Part shown: positions 8,402-15,839 of the stretch, piece after piece
Layout: every line of letters starts with the position of its first letter
How positions within the stretch are numbered: position 1 is the first letter of the stretch
Assembly: GCF_009664365.1 (NCBI RefSeq)
Contig: NZ_CP044310.1
Location: forward strand, 4,529,001-4,593,000
Source: Paenibacillus xylanilyticus
Lineage (GTDB): Bacteria; Bacillota; Bacilli; Paenibacillales; Paenibacillaceae
Reading direction: 5' to 3'
Length of the DNA: 64,000 bases
The notes under the pieces: model-generated
What the model was told of the DNA's origin: nothing
The model's input: the letters and a program-made list of their open reading frames with translations, nothing else
Databases searched by the model: none
Position numbers and translations under genes: made by a program

Positions 8402-8466
8402 AACACCTTCAGCTCTGTCCTATCCCCTTTTTGCAATGGGCCATGGGACAGACATTTGAAGGTGTT
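8402..8466 (-). terminator. Long-stem terminator of ohr
   Basis: A 10-bp outer stem (AACACCTTCA with TGAAGGTGTT) and an inner CTGTCC/GGACAG pair, followed on the minus strand by a long T run. It sits just downstream of the ohr stop. Confidence 0.8.
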
Positions 8467-8484
8467 CTTAGTTCATATTGATTA

Positions 8485-8904
8485 TTACGCCATCTCCAGA
8501 GTTACATTTACATTGCCTTTGATTCCTTTGGAATATGGGCAATAGTCATGAGCAAGTTTGACAAATTTCTGTGCGGTCTCTTCATCCAAACCCTCGATTT
8601 TCACTTCCAGCTCGACTTCCAGCTTTACTCCGTTGTCCGAAGGATCTGTAACAAGCATTACCGTTGCAGATACGGTGCTTCGCTCAATCTCCACATTGTG
8701 TTTCTTCAATTGGAATTCCAAAGCAGAGTTAAAACATGCACTGTATCCTGCTGCAAACAGCTGCTCCGGATTCGTAGCCGTAGTCACTTTACCACCAAGC
8801 TCCGGCGGTGCAGCTACATCCAGCATAAATACGTTATCTGGTGATTGCACGATCCCTTGACGTCCACCTGTATTGATTACTGTCGTTTCATATAGAGTTT
8901 TCAT
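8485..8904 (-). CDS. ohr: Organic hydroperoxide resistance protein, Ohr
   Basis: A 139-residue thiol peroxidase of the OsmC/Ohr family that reduces organic and fatty-acid hydroperoxides with lipoylated protein as reductant. Both catalytic cysteines are present, in GYSACFNSAL and HDYCPYSKGI, with the family start LYETTVINTGGRQG. The second ATG was chosen because AGGAG is 8 bases before it. The promoter overlaps an OhrR-like palindrome, so derepression by organic peroxide is likely. No ohrR gene is adjacent, and an insertion element begins only about 22 bp upstream of the -35 box. Confidence 0.93.
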   Translation of the reverse strand: MKTLYETTVINTGGRQGIVQSPDNVFMLDVAAPPELGGKVTTATNPEQLFAAGYSACFNSALEFQLKKHNVEIERSTVSATVMLVTDPSDNGVKLEVELEVKIEGLDEETAQKFVKLAHDYCPYSKGIKGNVNVTLEMA

Positions 8905-8960
8905 TGTCATTTCTCCTCTTCATCATTTAATTTTATTTGATAAGTTAATCTTGCTTATTT

Positions 8961-9004
8961 ATTGTTTACAATTAGATTGTAAACAATTTAATTGCTTTTG
9001 TAAA
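8961..9004 (-). promoter_or_regulatory. ohr promoter with OhrR-like operator
   Basis: Perfect 12-bp inverted repeat ATTGTTTACAAT-TAG-ATTGTAAACAAT (8961-8987). Its core TACAATTAGATTGTA differs by one base from the Bacillus OhrR box. The minus-strand promoter TTTACA-17-TACAAT (8976-9004) overlaps it at the -10. A partial second repeat follows toward 9009. Confidence 0.82.
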
Positions 9005-9122
9005 CAATTTTTTTATTATAAAAAAAGAAGCCACCATTTTGGTATTATCCCCTTTTAGTAGACATGAGAAAAAAGACATCTGTTAAGATGAACTTAATCA
9101 TGTAAACGAAGGGGATTTTTTC

Positions 9123-9422
9123 ATGGCTAAAAAAGGACAAACATACCGGCGGTACTCCTTGGAGTTGAAATTGGAGGCCGTCCGGCTGGTCAACGAAGAA
9201 CATATGAGTATACGTGAAGTAGCGACGCGTTTAGATATTCAAAATAAATCTCAGGTACAAGTGTGGGCAGCCAAAGCGAAACAGGGAATGAGTCTAGAAC
9301 CTGCTACACCCAAACGGGGACGCCCTAGAACCAAGTTTTCCAGTATGGAAGAAGAGATGGCGTATTTGCGGGCGGAGATTGAATACTTAAAAAAGCAATA
9401 TCCAAATCTACACAAGGAGTGA
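9123..9422 (+). CDS. IS3-family transposase OrfA
   Basis: A 99-residue helix-turn-helix protein of the IS3 OrfA type. The HTH covers about residues 12-45 (YSLELKLEAVRLV, SIREVATRLDI), followed by a leucine-rich helix (MEEEMAYLRAEIEYLKK) that dimerises. It binds the element's ends and regulates transposition. A slippery A-AAA-AAG lies near its 3' end, so a fraction of ribosomes should continue into OrfB. Confidence 0.92.
   Translation: MAKKGQTYRRYSLELKLEAVRLVNEEHMSIREVATRLDIQNKSQVQVWAAKAKQGMSLEPATPKRGRPRTKFSSMEEEMAYLRAEIEYLKKQYPNLHKE
9389..9395 (+). other. Programmed -1 frameshift site
   Basis: A_AAA_AAG in the OrfA frame, the classic IS3-family slippery heptamer. After a -1 shift the frame is open through GCA ATA TCC into OrfB with no stop, giving an OrfAB fusion transposase. 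No downstream pseudoknot was checked. Confidence 0.75.
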
Positions 9423-10285
9423 CGAGTAAAGCAGCCAGATTTCAAATCATTGAGGACCTGAGAGCACGCCATGGTCTGGCTTGGCTCTTGAAGTTAGCTG
9501 CGGTTTCCCGCTCGGGTTATTACAAGTGGAGAAAAAGCATAGCAGCCGCAAAAGAGCGTAGACACAAAGAACATGAACTAGAATCCCATTTGCTTGCCAT
9601 TCATCGCGTGCATCCTTACTTTGGCTATCTTCGAATGACCGTTGCTTTACGACGGGAAGGCCTTCGAGTCAACCACAAAAAGGTGTACCGATTAATGAAA
9701 CAATTAGGCATCTGTTCTGTCATTCGAAAAAAGCGTCGATTCTTTGGAAAACAAGCCTCTGTGGTAAACCCAAATCGGCTGGAGCGTCAGTTTCAGGCGG
9801 ATACACCACGAACGAAGCTGGTTACGGACATTACCTATATTCGTGCTGGAGAACACTTTGTGTATCTGTCTGTTATTCAGGATTTATACAATAACGAAAT
9901 TGTAGCGTGGCATCTTTCTGAACGAAATGACCTTGCTTTAGTTCATGACACGCTGGATAGACTCCGTCAGCACGTGGATCTGAATGGCGTAATCCTACAC
10001 TCAGATCAAGGATTTCAATATACGTCGAAGCCATTTAACCGTAAACTAAACCAGCTTGGCATGCTAGGCAGTCACTCCAGGCGTGGAAATTGCTTAGATA
10101 ATGCCTGTGTTGAATCTTTTTTCTCTCATTTGAAGACGGAGAAAATTTATTTGAATAAGGCGGCAAACAAAGCAGAGGTTGAGCAGCAAGTGAATGAATA
10201 CATACTGTTTTACAACCAAAACCGATTTCAGAAAAAACTAAACGACCGTTCCCCGGTAGAATACCGGGAAACGGCCGCAGCTTAA
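9419..10285 (+). CDS. IS3-family transposase OrfB, DDE integrase
   Basis: 288 residues with an HTH_21-like start (HRVHPYFGYLRMT) and an rve integrase core. The catalytic triad is visible: D in TDITYI, D in HSDQGFQYTS, and E in DNACVESFFSHLKTE. A GTG overlaps the OrfA stop region and could start it independently, but in this family the active product is normally the frameshift fusion. It ends in SPVEYRE, usual for the group. Confidence 0.93.
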   Translation: MTSKAARFQIIEDLRARHGLAWLLKLAAVSRSGYYKWRKSIAAAKERRHKEHELESHLLAIHRVHPYFGYLRMTVALRREGLRVNHKKVYRLMKQLGICSVIRKKRRFFGKQASVVNPNRLERQFQADTPRTKLVTDITYIRAGEHFVYLSVIQDLYNNEIVAWHLSERNDLALVHDTLDRLRQHVDLNGVILHSDQGFQYTSKPFNRKLNQLGMLGSHSRRGNCLDNACVESFFSHLKTEKIYLNKAANKAEVEQQVNEYILFYNQNRFQKKLNDRSPVEYRETAAA

Positions 10286-10353
10286 ATCTTGTCTTTTTTT
10301 TGTACTGTCTACTTGACAGGGTTATGACCATTTTGGCGACTTCATTTGTATTC

Positions 10354-11544
10354 TTAATTTAATGGCTCCGTGCCTGAAAAATCAGTTGAAATTTCCACTT
10401 GCGTGCGTTTCGGTCTTGGTAATGTTGCAACCACTCGCTTACCCATGGCAATAAACGGCTTTTCGATATACAGATAAAGGACATATGATAAAGTTATTGT
10501 TATAACCAGCAATGATACAAAAGACAACCCTGCTGTAAGGAGCTTTGAATAATTTAAATCGATGAAGAATTTTATTATGAAAGGCATTATTATCATATGC
10601 ATCAGGTAAAGTGAATAGGAAATGTCAGCGCCGAATTTAGATACTTTTTTCGAAAGGAGTCCTCCAATTAATGAAACAATTGAATATATACTTCGCGGCA
10701 AAACAAGCTTCAAGTTCTCGTAGAACATTAAGAAGATGAGCCCGATAGATAAGATAATTGTTAACCTGTCCTCCACCGCAAGAATAATGCACCCGTTAAG
10801 AGCAACAAATCTCCATCTAAGTTTTTTCAAGGCTGCAGCCGCAACCATCATACCCAAGATGAACACAGGCATTCTAAAGAAAAGGGCAGCCGGCATATCA
10901 AAATATGATTTTAAATAGTTAAGTGATAAAACTGATACTACAACGGAAATAACGGTTATCACACTAAATCTCAAACTTGCTTGTTTTCTAAACAGGACAG
11001 CAAAAATTATCGGGAATATAACGTAAAATTGCATTTCAAGTGATAAGCTCCATGCTACAGATAGTATAGTACTGTCCTCGTGAGGTATTAGCCCATGAAT
11101 AAAGAGTAAATGAGAGAACATACCCACCAAAGTTGGCGTTTCTAATTTGCTCTCTTTACCAAAAACAGTAATCGAACTGCCCGTAAAAAACTCCAATATT
11201 TCTTTCCTTAACAAATACATGTTTTCAACAAGGAAAAAGGCGGCAATTATAGCAAGAAAGTATATAGGGTAAAGCCTGAATAATCTTCTCAAAATAAATT
11301 TTACTCCTGTGGACGCCTCGAGAAATGGTTCTTTTTCTTCCCTGAGAATGTAGTGGTAAGTCATTAAGAAACCAGTTATGATCATGAAGCCATTTACAGC
11401 TATTATGGGCTGTTGTAGTAGACTCGAAACAAAAGGAATATTAAAGAGATTCGTGCCCCCAATAATGATGTAGAAGTGCCCACAAACAACCCATAATGCT
11501 AGTAAAAACCTCAAACCATCCAATACACTGGTATTCAACTTCAT
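10354..11544 (-). CDS. Acyltransferase 3 family membrane protein
   Basis: A 396-residue polytopic protein of the OafA/acyltransferase-3 family, about ten membrane helices, probably O-acetylating a cell-surface sugar polymer. The conserved N-terminus LDGLRFLLALWVVCGH holds the catalytic histidine, and RRLFRLYPIY follows near residue 95. The start is the ATG after AGAGGTG, since the longer frame has no ribosome site. The gene is visibly more AT-rich than its neighbours, a sign of recent transfer. Its stop lies about 10 bases from the insertion element's right end, and no terminator is seen between them. Confidence 0.87.
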   Translation of the reverse strand: MKLNTSVLDGLRFLLALWVVCGHFYIIIGGTNLFNIPFVSSLLQQPIIAVNGFMIITGFLMTYHYILREEKEPFLEASTGVKFILRRLFRLYPIYFLAIIAAFFLVENMYLLRKEILEFFTGSSITVFGKESKLETPTLVGMFSHLLFIHGLIPHEDSTILSVAWSLSLEMQFYVIFPIIFAVLFRKQASLRFSVITVISVVVSVLSLNYLKSYFDMPAALFFRMPVFILGMMVAAAALKKLRWRFVALNGCIILAVEDRLTIILSIGLIFLMFYENLKLVLPRSIYSIVSLIGGLLSKKVSKFGADISYSLYLMHMIIMPFIIKFFIDLNYSKLLTAGLSFVSLLVITITLSYVLYLYIEKPFIAMGKRVVATLPRPKRTQVEISTDFSGTEPLN

Positions 11545-11725
11545 TGCCCAGCACCTCTCTATCCACTCGTCTTTTGATACATAATGTATCATTTATTATT
11601 TGCTTTGATCAAGCAAAATAATGAGTGAACTAGATAAAGAGCCCTACCCGATTAAGGAAAACGTTAATGTTAAATGTAAGTAACCCCTTGGACACTATAA
11701 AAATTACTTCCACAAACAAGAAAAA

Positions 11726-11746
11726 AGCCCTTGCTACGCAAGGACT
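11726..11746 (-). terminator. Terminator after tRNA-Val
   Basis: AGCCCTTGC and GCAAGGACT around TAC, followed on the minus strand by TTTTTTC. It starts 9 bases after the tRNA end. Confidence 0.8.
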
Positions 11747-11754
11747 TTTCGTTA

Positions 11755-11827
11755 TGATCTGTAGTGGGCTCGAACCACTGACCCCTACCCTGTCAAGATA
11801 GTGCTCTCCCAGCTGAGCTAACAGATC
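11755..11827 (-). tRNA. tRNA-Val (anticodon GAC)
   Basis: 73 nt. Acceptor stem GATCTGT/ACAGATC, D-arm GCTC/GAGC, anticodon stem CTATC/GGTAG with loop TTGACAG, T-arm GTGGTTCGAGCCCAC with one extra pair. The CCA is not encoded. It closely resembles the B. subtilis tRNA-Val(GAC). Confidence 0.95.
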
Positions 11828-11967
11828 ATGATAACCTATTCTGTTCGAATGAAGTAACAGTATCATACCAAGTAAACGCGTACAATGTCAATGGTTTATT
11901 GGTTATATTTTGTGAAGAATGGAGCACACTAAGGAATGATTACCATTTCATTAAAGAGGTGACTCCT

Positions 11968-12213
11968 ATGCCACATGCAAACTCCCATAAATCCCAAACC
12001 CATCGCAAAAAATGGGGCTTCATTCTTCCCCTTACCATACTTATTCTCGTGATCTCCGGCTGCAGTCTGGAACGGGATGAACATACCGTGCAATTCCAAC
12101 AGCTACAGCAACCGAATGTAACGGATGATTTGCCTGTTTGGCTCGATGTCTACTCGAAATCTGTCCATGAAGAGGTCTATTCGCCTCAGGGAAACAGTGA
12201 GCTATTGCCCTGA
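11968..12213 (+). CDS. Small lipoprotein, 81 aa
   Basis: A signal peptide with a basic start (HKSQTHRKKWGF), a hydrophobic core and lipobox VISGC, so a membrane-anchored lipoprotein of about 50 mature residues. The start is the ATG 7 bases after AGAGGTG, and 23 further upstream codons lack a ribosome site. No domain recognised. It runs convergent to a tiny membrane protein gene. Confidence 0.65.
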   Translation: MPHANSHKSQTHRKKWGFILPLTILILVISGCSLERDEHTVQFQQLQQPNVTDDLPVWLDVYSKSVHEEVYSPQGNSELLP

Positions 12214-12228
12214 CACTCTTGCATGTTA

Positions 12229-12342
12229 TCACTCGTCCTCATCCCACTTTCTGGAGTAGGCTTTCTTGGTTACGTAATATAATAAAACAATCATTCCGGC
12301 AGACATCAAGAGTGTAATGGTCATAATTCCTGCCACGCCCAT
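12229..12342 (-). CDS. 37-aa membrane microprotein
   Basis: ATG to TGA, 38 codons, after AAAGGGGCG at good distance. One membrane helix (about residues 5-24, TITLLMSAGMIVLLYYV), then a charged tail KKAYSRKWDEDE. The pattern of one helix plus a charged tail and a strong ribosome site argues for a real gene. No function known. Confidence 0.6.
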   Translation of the reverse strand: MGVAGIMTITLLMSAGMIVLLYYVTKKAYSRKWDEDE

Positions 12343-12444
12343 TCTCTTCGCCCCTTTCCCAATATGTTCCAGACTCAACTATACAGGAAAAGCGTTTTTT
12401 TGTATAATGCAGTCTGATATGTCGCTCAAGAGCAGAAAGAAGGA

Positions 12445-12894
12445 ATGGAATTGGCAGCCGAAATTAGTTATGTAACGACAGATGAACAGCTCCAGCAAGC
12501 ATTGGGCATCCGCCATGACGTTTTTGTCATCGAGCAGCAGGTGCCTGCCGAGATTGAAATCGATCAATTTGATGTCATCAGTCCTGATGTACATCATGTT
12601 TTATTAAGTACGGACGGACAGGCTGTAGCTACAGGACGACTTATCTATTACAGCAAGGATACAGCCAAAATGCAGCGAATTGCTGTGCTTCAATCCCATC
12701 GTTCATTCGGTTATGGACGTGTACTCCTGCTGGCCATGGAAGAACGGGCACGGGAGCTTGGCTTAACATACTCTATACTGGATGCGCAATGTCAGGCTCA
12801 GAAATTTTATGAGAAGCTTGGATATGAAGTGATTTCGGAAGAACCTTTTTATGATGCCGACATTCTGCACGTACGCATGAGAAAGAGTCTGTAA
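12445..12894 (+). CDS. GNAT family N-acetyltransferase, YjcF/ElaA-like
   Basis: A 149-residue acetyl-CoA-dependent acetyltransferase. The acetyl-CoA loop is RSFGYGRVLL and the preceding strand is MQRIAVL. The start resembles YjcF/ElaA proteins (RHDVFVIEQQVP, then EIEIDQFD). The C-terminal QKFYEKLGYEV is typical GNAT. The substrate is unknown. An SD AGAAGGA precedes the ATG. Monocistronic. Confidence 0.88.
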   Translation: MELAAEISYVTTDEQLQQALGIRHDVFVIEQQVPAEIEIDQFDVISPDVHHVLLSTDGQAVATGRLIYYSKDTAKMQRIAVLQSHRSFGYGRVLLLAMEERARELGLTYSILDAQCQAQKFYEKLGYEVISEEPFYDADILHVRMRKSL

Positions 12895-13017
12895 AACCCT
12901 ATCCTTCGGTGAATCTACGTGCTTGCAACTGTTCTACGATGTCATGCATACTTTTCTTCGATTCGGACAGGCTAAAGGGGAACTCAAATTCTCATTTCCT
13001 CAGATAAGGAGTGTGAC

Positions 13018-13257
13018 ATGATGAATCAGACGACACGTGAGAGCTTCACAGCTGTACAAAAAAATGGTGACGGTGATCTGACTGGCTTTCAAACCTCATC
13101 TGGACGTATACTGGATTATCAACAAGCGCTGGCAGAAGTACAGGCAGGAGCCATAGCGGGTGTGAATGTGTTTAAAGGCAAGGACGGGGAAATGTACATT
13201 CGCGGTGATGCGGACGGCGACCCGACCAACAATCTGGATCAACTCCCCACGTTCTGA
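13018..13257 (+). CDS. DUF3892 small protein
   Basis: 79 residues matching the DUF3892 pattern: LTGFQTSSGRILDYQQAL in the first half, then GVNVFKGKDGEMYIRGDADG, ending NNLDQLP. Soluble, no signal. The family is common in Firmicutes and uncharacterised. AAGGAG stands 7 bases before the first of two ATGs. A terminator follows directly. Confidence 0.8.
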   Translation: MMNQTTRESFTAVQKNGDGDLTGFQTSSGRILDYQQALAEVQAGAIAGVNVFKGKDGEMYIRGDADGDPTNNLDQLPTF

Positions 13258-13284
13258 ATATACGATGTGTAATAACGAAGCAAG

Positions 13285-13315
13285 CGCCAGTCCGGCATCC
13301 CGGATTGGCGTTTTT
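13285..13315 (+). terminator. Terminator of the DUF3892 gene
   Basis: CGCCAGTCCG pairs with CGGATTGGCG (one G-T pair), followed by TTTTTATTT. Confidence 0.85.
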
Positions 13316-13334
13316 ATTTCGCAATAAAGTTTCC

Positions 13335-13616
13335 CTAGTATTCCAAAAAATATTTAACAGCATCTCCGGCAGGCTGACTCTTACGAATCGGCTGCGGTTC
13401 CTGTTCCCATGCCTGCAAGATCTGTATTCCTTCCAGCGTGGATTTATTGTCCCAGTTAATATGCTGTCTGCGCTCCAGTTCAAGCAATGATTCGCGAATG
13501 AGCTCCCGGCTTCGCCCTGTCTTGTTCTCCAGCTCCTCCATTCGGGGCATACGTCGTCGCTGCCCGGCATAATTAACGATAATTCGTAAAATCTTCCGTT
13601 CAAAATCGTTTAACAT
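13335..13616 (-). CDS. Small winged-helix-like protein, LexA-box operon
   Basis: 93 residues. The first 60 read as a helix-turn-helix (FERKILRIIVNYAG, MPRMEELENKTGRSRELI, LLELERRQHI), and the rest is a Gln/Pro-rich tail. It probably binds DNA. It overlaps the preceding WYL-like gene by 7 bases, so both are translated from one transcript. The shared promoter carries LexA-like boxes, which suggests a role in the DNA-damage response. No characterised family recognised. Confidence 0.7.
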   Translation of the reverse strand: MLNDFERKILRIIVNYAGQRRRMPRMEELENKTGRSRELIRESLLELERRQHINWDNKSTLEGIQILQAWEQEPQPIRKSQPAGDAVKYFLEY

Positions 13617-13822
13617 ATGCCCGCCTCCCCGTCCTTATGAAGGATAGGACGCCATGCCAGAATACCTTGCTCCAGGAATGTCCGGGGTGATCCATCTGCT
13701 CCTGCGGATGCTCGGATTCTCCCACCTCGCACACTGTTAATACGAATCTGACGCTGCGTAATATGTCCTGCACGATCCATGTACACGAGTTCCACCATCT
13801 GGCCGATATATTTTCCCAGCAT
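13610..13822 (-). CDS. WYL-like small protein, LexA-box operon
   Basis: About 70 residues. VELVYMDRAGHITQRQIRI, then GGRIRASAGADGSPRTF and ILAWRPI follow the strand order of a WYL domain (a ligand-sensing fold often linked to DNA damage). The usual Trp-Tyr-Leu itself is not obvious, so the match is by pattern. The ATG 6 bases after GGAGGG was chosen. First gene of a two-gene operon under a promoter with LexA-like boxes. Confidence 0.7.
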   Translation of the reverse strand: MLGKYIGQMVELVYMDRAGHITQRQIRINSVRGGRIRASAGADGSPRTFLEQGILAWRPILHKDGEAGIC

Positions 13823-13839
13823 AATCATCCCTCCAATAA

Positions 13840-13890
13840 GAACGTTTGTTTGTATACTTTATTATATGCGAACATAAGTTCTTTATTCAA
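13840..13890 (-). promoter_or_regulatory. Promoter with two LexA (SOS) boxes
   Basis: Minus-strand promoter TTGAAT (13885-13890), 18-bp spacer, TATAAT (13861-13866). The plus-strand palindrome CGAACATAAGTTCT (13869-13882) fills the spacer and fits the Bacillus LexA consensus CGAACNNNNGTTCG except the last base. A second near-match, GAACGTTTGTTT (13840-13851), lies just downstream of the start site. Confidence 0.75.
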
Positions 13891-13923
13891 TAACTAAAAA
13901 AAGGATTTTTATACAGCAAAAAA

Positions 13924-13955
13924 CCAGGCTTATCCCATCCATCAGAGATGCCTGG
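13924..13955 (-). terminator. Terminator, both directions possible
   Basis: CCAGGC and GCCTGG arms with T runs on both sides. It ends the DUF3889 gene on the minus strand. Confidence 0.8.
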
Positions 13956-13968
13956 CTTTTTTCATTTT

Positions 13969-14289
13969 TTAGTGTCGATCCGATTCACTGAACTCTACCT
14001 TTTTTAACTGCTGGGTTGAAGGATTAAAATCTACATTGACATACACTGCAAACTCCTTGCCATCCTTGCCCCTCACCCATAACTTAAACTGCTCGCGGGA
14101 TTGATTGGCTGTCAGTGATGTACGTCCAATATGCTTGTAATCCAGTATGTCCACATTATACTTGGTCTGCGTTTCTTTTACGGCAATGATTCCCCACTTC
14201 GCATAATCCGGAATGGGAGCCGCTGAACTGGTGGCTAGTCCCGACAAACTCAGCATAATCGTCATCAGTGTAACGATAAGTAATCTCAT
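13969..14289 (-). CDS. DUF3889 secreted protein
   Basis: 106 residues: a signal peptide (MRLLIVTLMTIMLSLSGLA, cleavage near SSAAP), then YAKWGIIAVKETQTKYN, ILDYKHIGR and KEFAVYVNVDFN, the pattern of the DUF3889 family (YqzG-like small secreted proteins of bacilli). Function unknown. The ATG sits 8 bases after AGGAG. Confidence 0.8.
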   Translation of the reverse strand: MRLLIVTLMTIMLSLSGLATSSAAPIPDYAKWGIIAVKETQTKYNVDILDYKHIGRTSLTANQSREQFKLWVRGKDGKEFAVYVNVDFNPSTQQLKKVEFSESDRH

Positions 14290-14342
14290 ATCAATCACTC
14301 CTTGGGGCTTGTTTCCGTTAGCCTGCCCATGGGAGGATTATT

Positions 14343-14636
14343 TTACACGATCAGTCGAATGATTAATGTTACAGGTTGCTGAACCCAGCGAACAATCTGA
14401 AGAATCGTTTGATGCCGATCCAGAGGAGGATTGAAGCTTATCCCCCAGTCACCTGACAATACTTGATTCGTTGGGTCCGGATTGGACGGTTCATCCAGCC
14501 CATACTTTTTCTTCAAGGCTTCCCTCGTTTCTTGATCCACTTCGACTTGATGATGTACATAAGCAGAGACATGCTCCACATGAAGAAGTAAAAGTATACC
14601 TATAGTAAATACTGCGATAAGCCAACGTTTAAGCAA
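14343..14636 (-). CDS. Small secreted or membrane-anchored protein
   Basis: About 97 residues with a TTG start directly behind a perfect AAGGAGGA ribosome site, 6 bases away. An N-terminal hydrophobic segment (WLIAVFTIGILLLLHVEHVSA) acts as signal or anchor. A charged middle (QVEVDQETREALKKKYGLDE) follows, and a second hydrophobic stretch lies at the C-terminus. No family recognised. It precedes the DUF3889 gene on the same strand and may share its transcript. Confidence 0.65.
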   Translation of the reverse strand: MLKRWLIAVFTIGILLLLHVEHVSAYVHHQVEVDQETREALKKKYGLDEPSNPDPTNQVLSGDWGISFNPPLDRHQTILQIVRWVQQPVTLIIRLIV

Positions 14637-14851
14637 AACTTGTCCTCCTTTTTTATTGCCCTTAGCCAAAATCCCCATGACTCTGATTGTAACTCAAATA
14701 CATCCCCATTGGAAACGAGATCCTGAATCGGATATATACGTCTTTAGCCCCAAATATGCTATATGCCGTTTGATTCTCCCATTCTATGTGTAATAGGCCT
14801 TGATAGACTGAAGGATGATCTGAACACCCATTTCGAGGAGGTTATATGTAA

Positions 14852-15754
14852 ATGTTCAAACGAATGGATGAAATCTTGATTGAAATTCCCAATGTCGAGA
14901 AGCCCGATCCCAATGCAGCTGCCTCCATACAGGAACTGCTAGGCGGCAAATTCGGAGAGATGTCAACGTTGAACAATTACCTCTATCAGTCGTTTAATTT
15001 TCGTTCCAAGGAAAAATTGAAGCCCTTCTACGACCTCGTCATGAGTATTACAGCCGAAGAATTGGGTCACGTGGAGCTGGTGTCTCACGGGATAAACCAA
15101 TGTCTCAGAGGTTCAACCGCCTACAAGGAACCCGATGATACACCACTTGGTTCCGTGAAGGATGCACGTCTATCCTATCATTACCTCGCTGGTGCCCAAG
15201 GCGCCATGCCTTTTGATTCTATGGGCAACCCGTGGACCGGTGCAAATGTGTTCAACAGTGGTAATCTGGTCGAGGATCTGCTGCATAACTTTTTCCTCGA
15301 ATGCGGCGCACGTACACATAAAATGAAAGTATACGAAATGACGGATCACCCTGCTGCCCGGGAAGTGGTTGGGTTCCTGCTAGTACGCGGCGGCGTACAC
15401 GTCGTGGCCTACGCCAAAGCGCTGGAAATTGCAACAGGCGTGAACGTGACCAAGCTGGTTCCTATTCCATCATTGGACAACAAGGCGTTCACCGAGACCC
15501 GAAAATATGAAGAAAAAGGCGTACACACCAAGCTGTACACGTATAGCGATAAAGACTTTAATGCCATCGGCCAAATCTGGAAAGGAACACACCCTGAAGA
15601 TGGACAACCACTTGAAGTCATTCAAGGTGTTCCAGAAGGCTTTCCGATTCCGGAAGCCCCTGCGGTGGAAGAAGAATTCGCCCCAGGCATTTCACATGAG
15701 GACTTCGCAGAAATTGCACGTCGTCTGAAAATGGCGGGAAATATTACGGATTGA
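14852..15754 (+). CDS. Manganese catalase
   Basis: A 300-residue dimanganese catalase (ferritin-like fold) that converts hydrogen peroxide to water and oxygen. The metal ligands are in place: E in GGKFGEMSTLNNY, E and H in TAEELGHVELV, E in FFLECGARTHK, and H in VRGGVHVVAYA. Many spore formers carry such an enzyme in the spore coat. This gene has a GAGGAGG ribosome site and its own terminator. No PerR-like box was seen upstream, so regulation is open. Confidence 0.95.
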   Translation: MFKRMDEILIEIPNVEKPDPNAAASIQELLGGKFGEMSTLNNYLYQSFNFRSKEKLKPFYDLVMSITAEELGHVELVSHGINQCLRGSTAYKEPDDTPLGSVKDARLSYHYLAGAQGAMPFDSMGNPWTGANVFNSGNLVEDLLHNFFLECGARTHKMKVYEMTDHPAAREVVGFLLVRGGVHVVAYAKALEIATGVNVTKLVPIPSLDNKAFTETRKYEEKGVHTKLYTYSDKDFNAIGQIWKGTHPEDGQPLEVIQGVPEGFPIPEAPAVEEEFAPGISHEDFAEIARRLKMAGNITD

Positions 15755-15787
15755 TACAGCATGATCATAATCATGCCATAACATATA

Positions 15788-15824
15788 AAGCCCTCGTTTG
15801 CAAGATAAGCAGATCTGAGGGCTT
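15788..15824 (+). terminator. Terminator of manganese catalase
   Basis: AAGCCCTC and GAGGGCTT arms, followed by TTGTTTTTTT on the plus strand. Confidence 0.85.
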
Positions 15825-15839
15825 TTGTTTTTTTATGCT

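Larger units (their letters stand above)
9027..10343 (+). mobile_element. IS3-family insertion sequence, IS150-like
   Basis: About 1.3 kb with two overlapping transposase frames and imperfect terminal inverted repeats. Reading inward, the 38-bp ends match at about 26 positions, perfectly in GAAG, in TGGT and in the last eight bases AGTAGACA. Both ends then continue with an A run and GACA. No clear target duplication is visible, so the exact ends are uncertain by a few bases. Both frames are open and the frameshift site is intact, so the copy may be active. Confidence 0.85.

Noticed and set aside
11630..11866. 78-codon minus-strand frame across tRNA-Val
   Set aside because: It overlaps the tRNA gene and its terminator, so it is not a protein gene.
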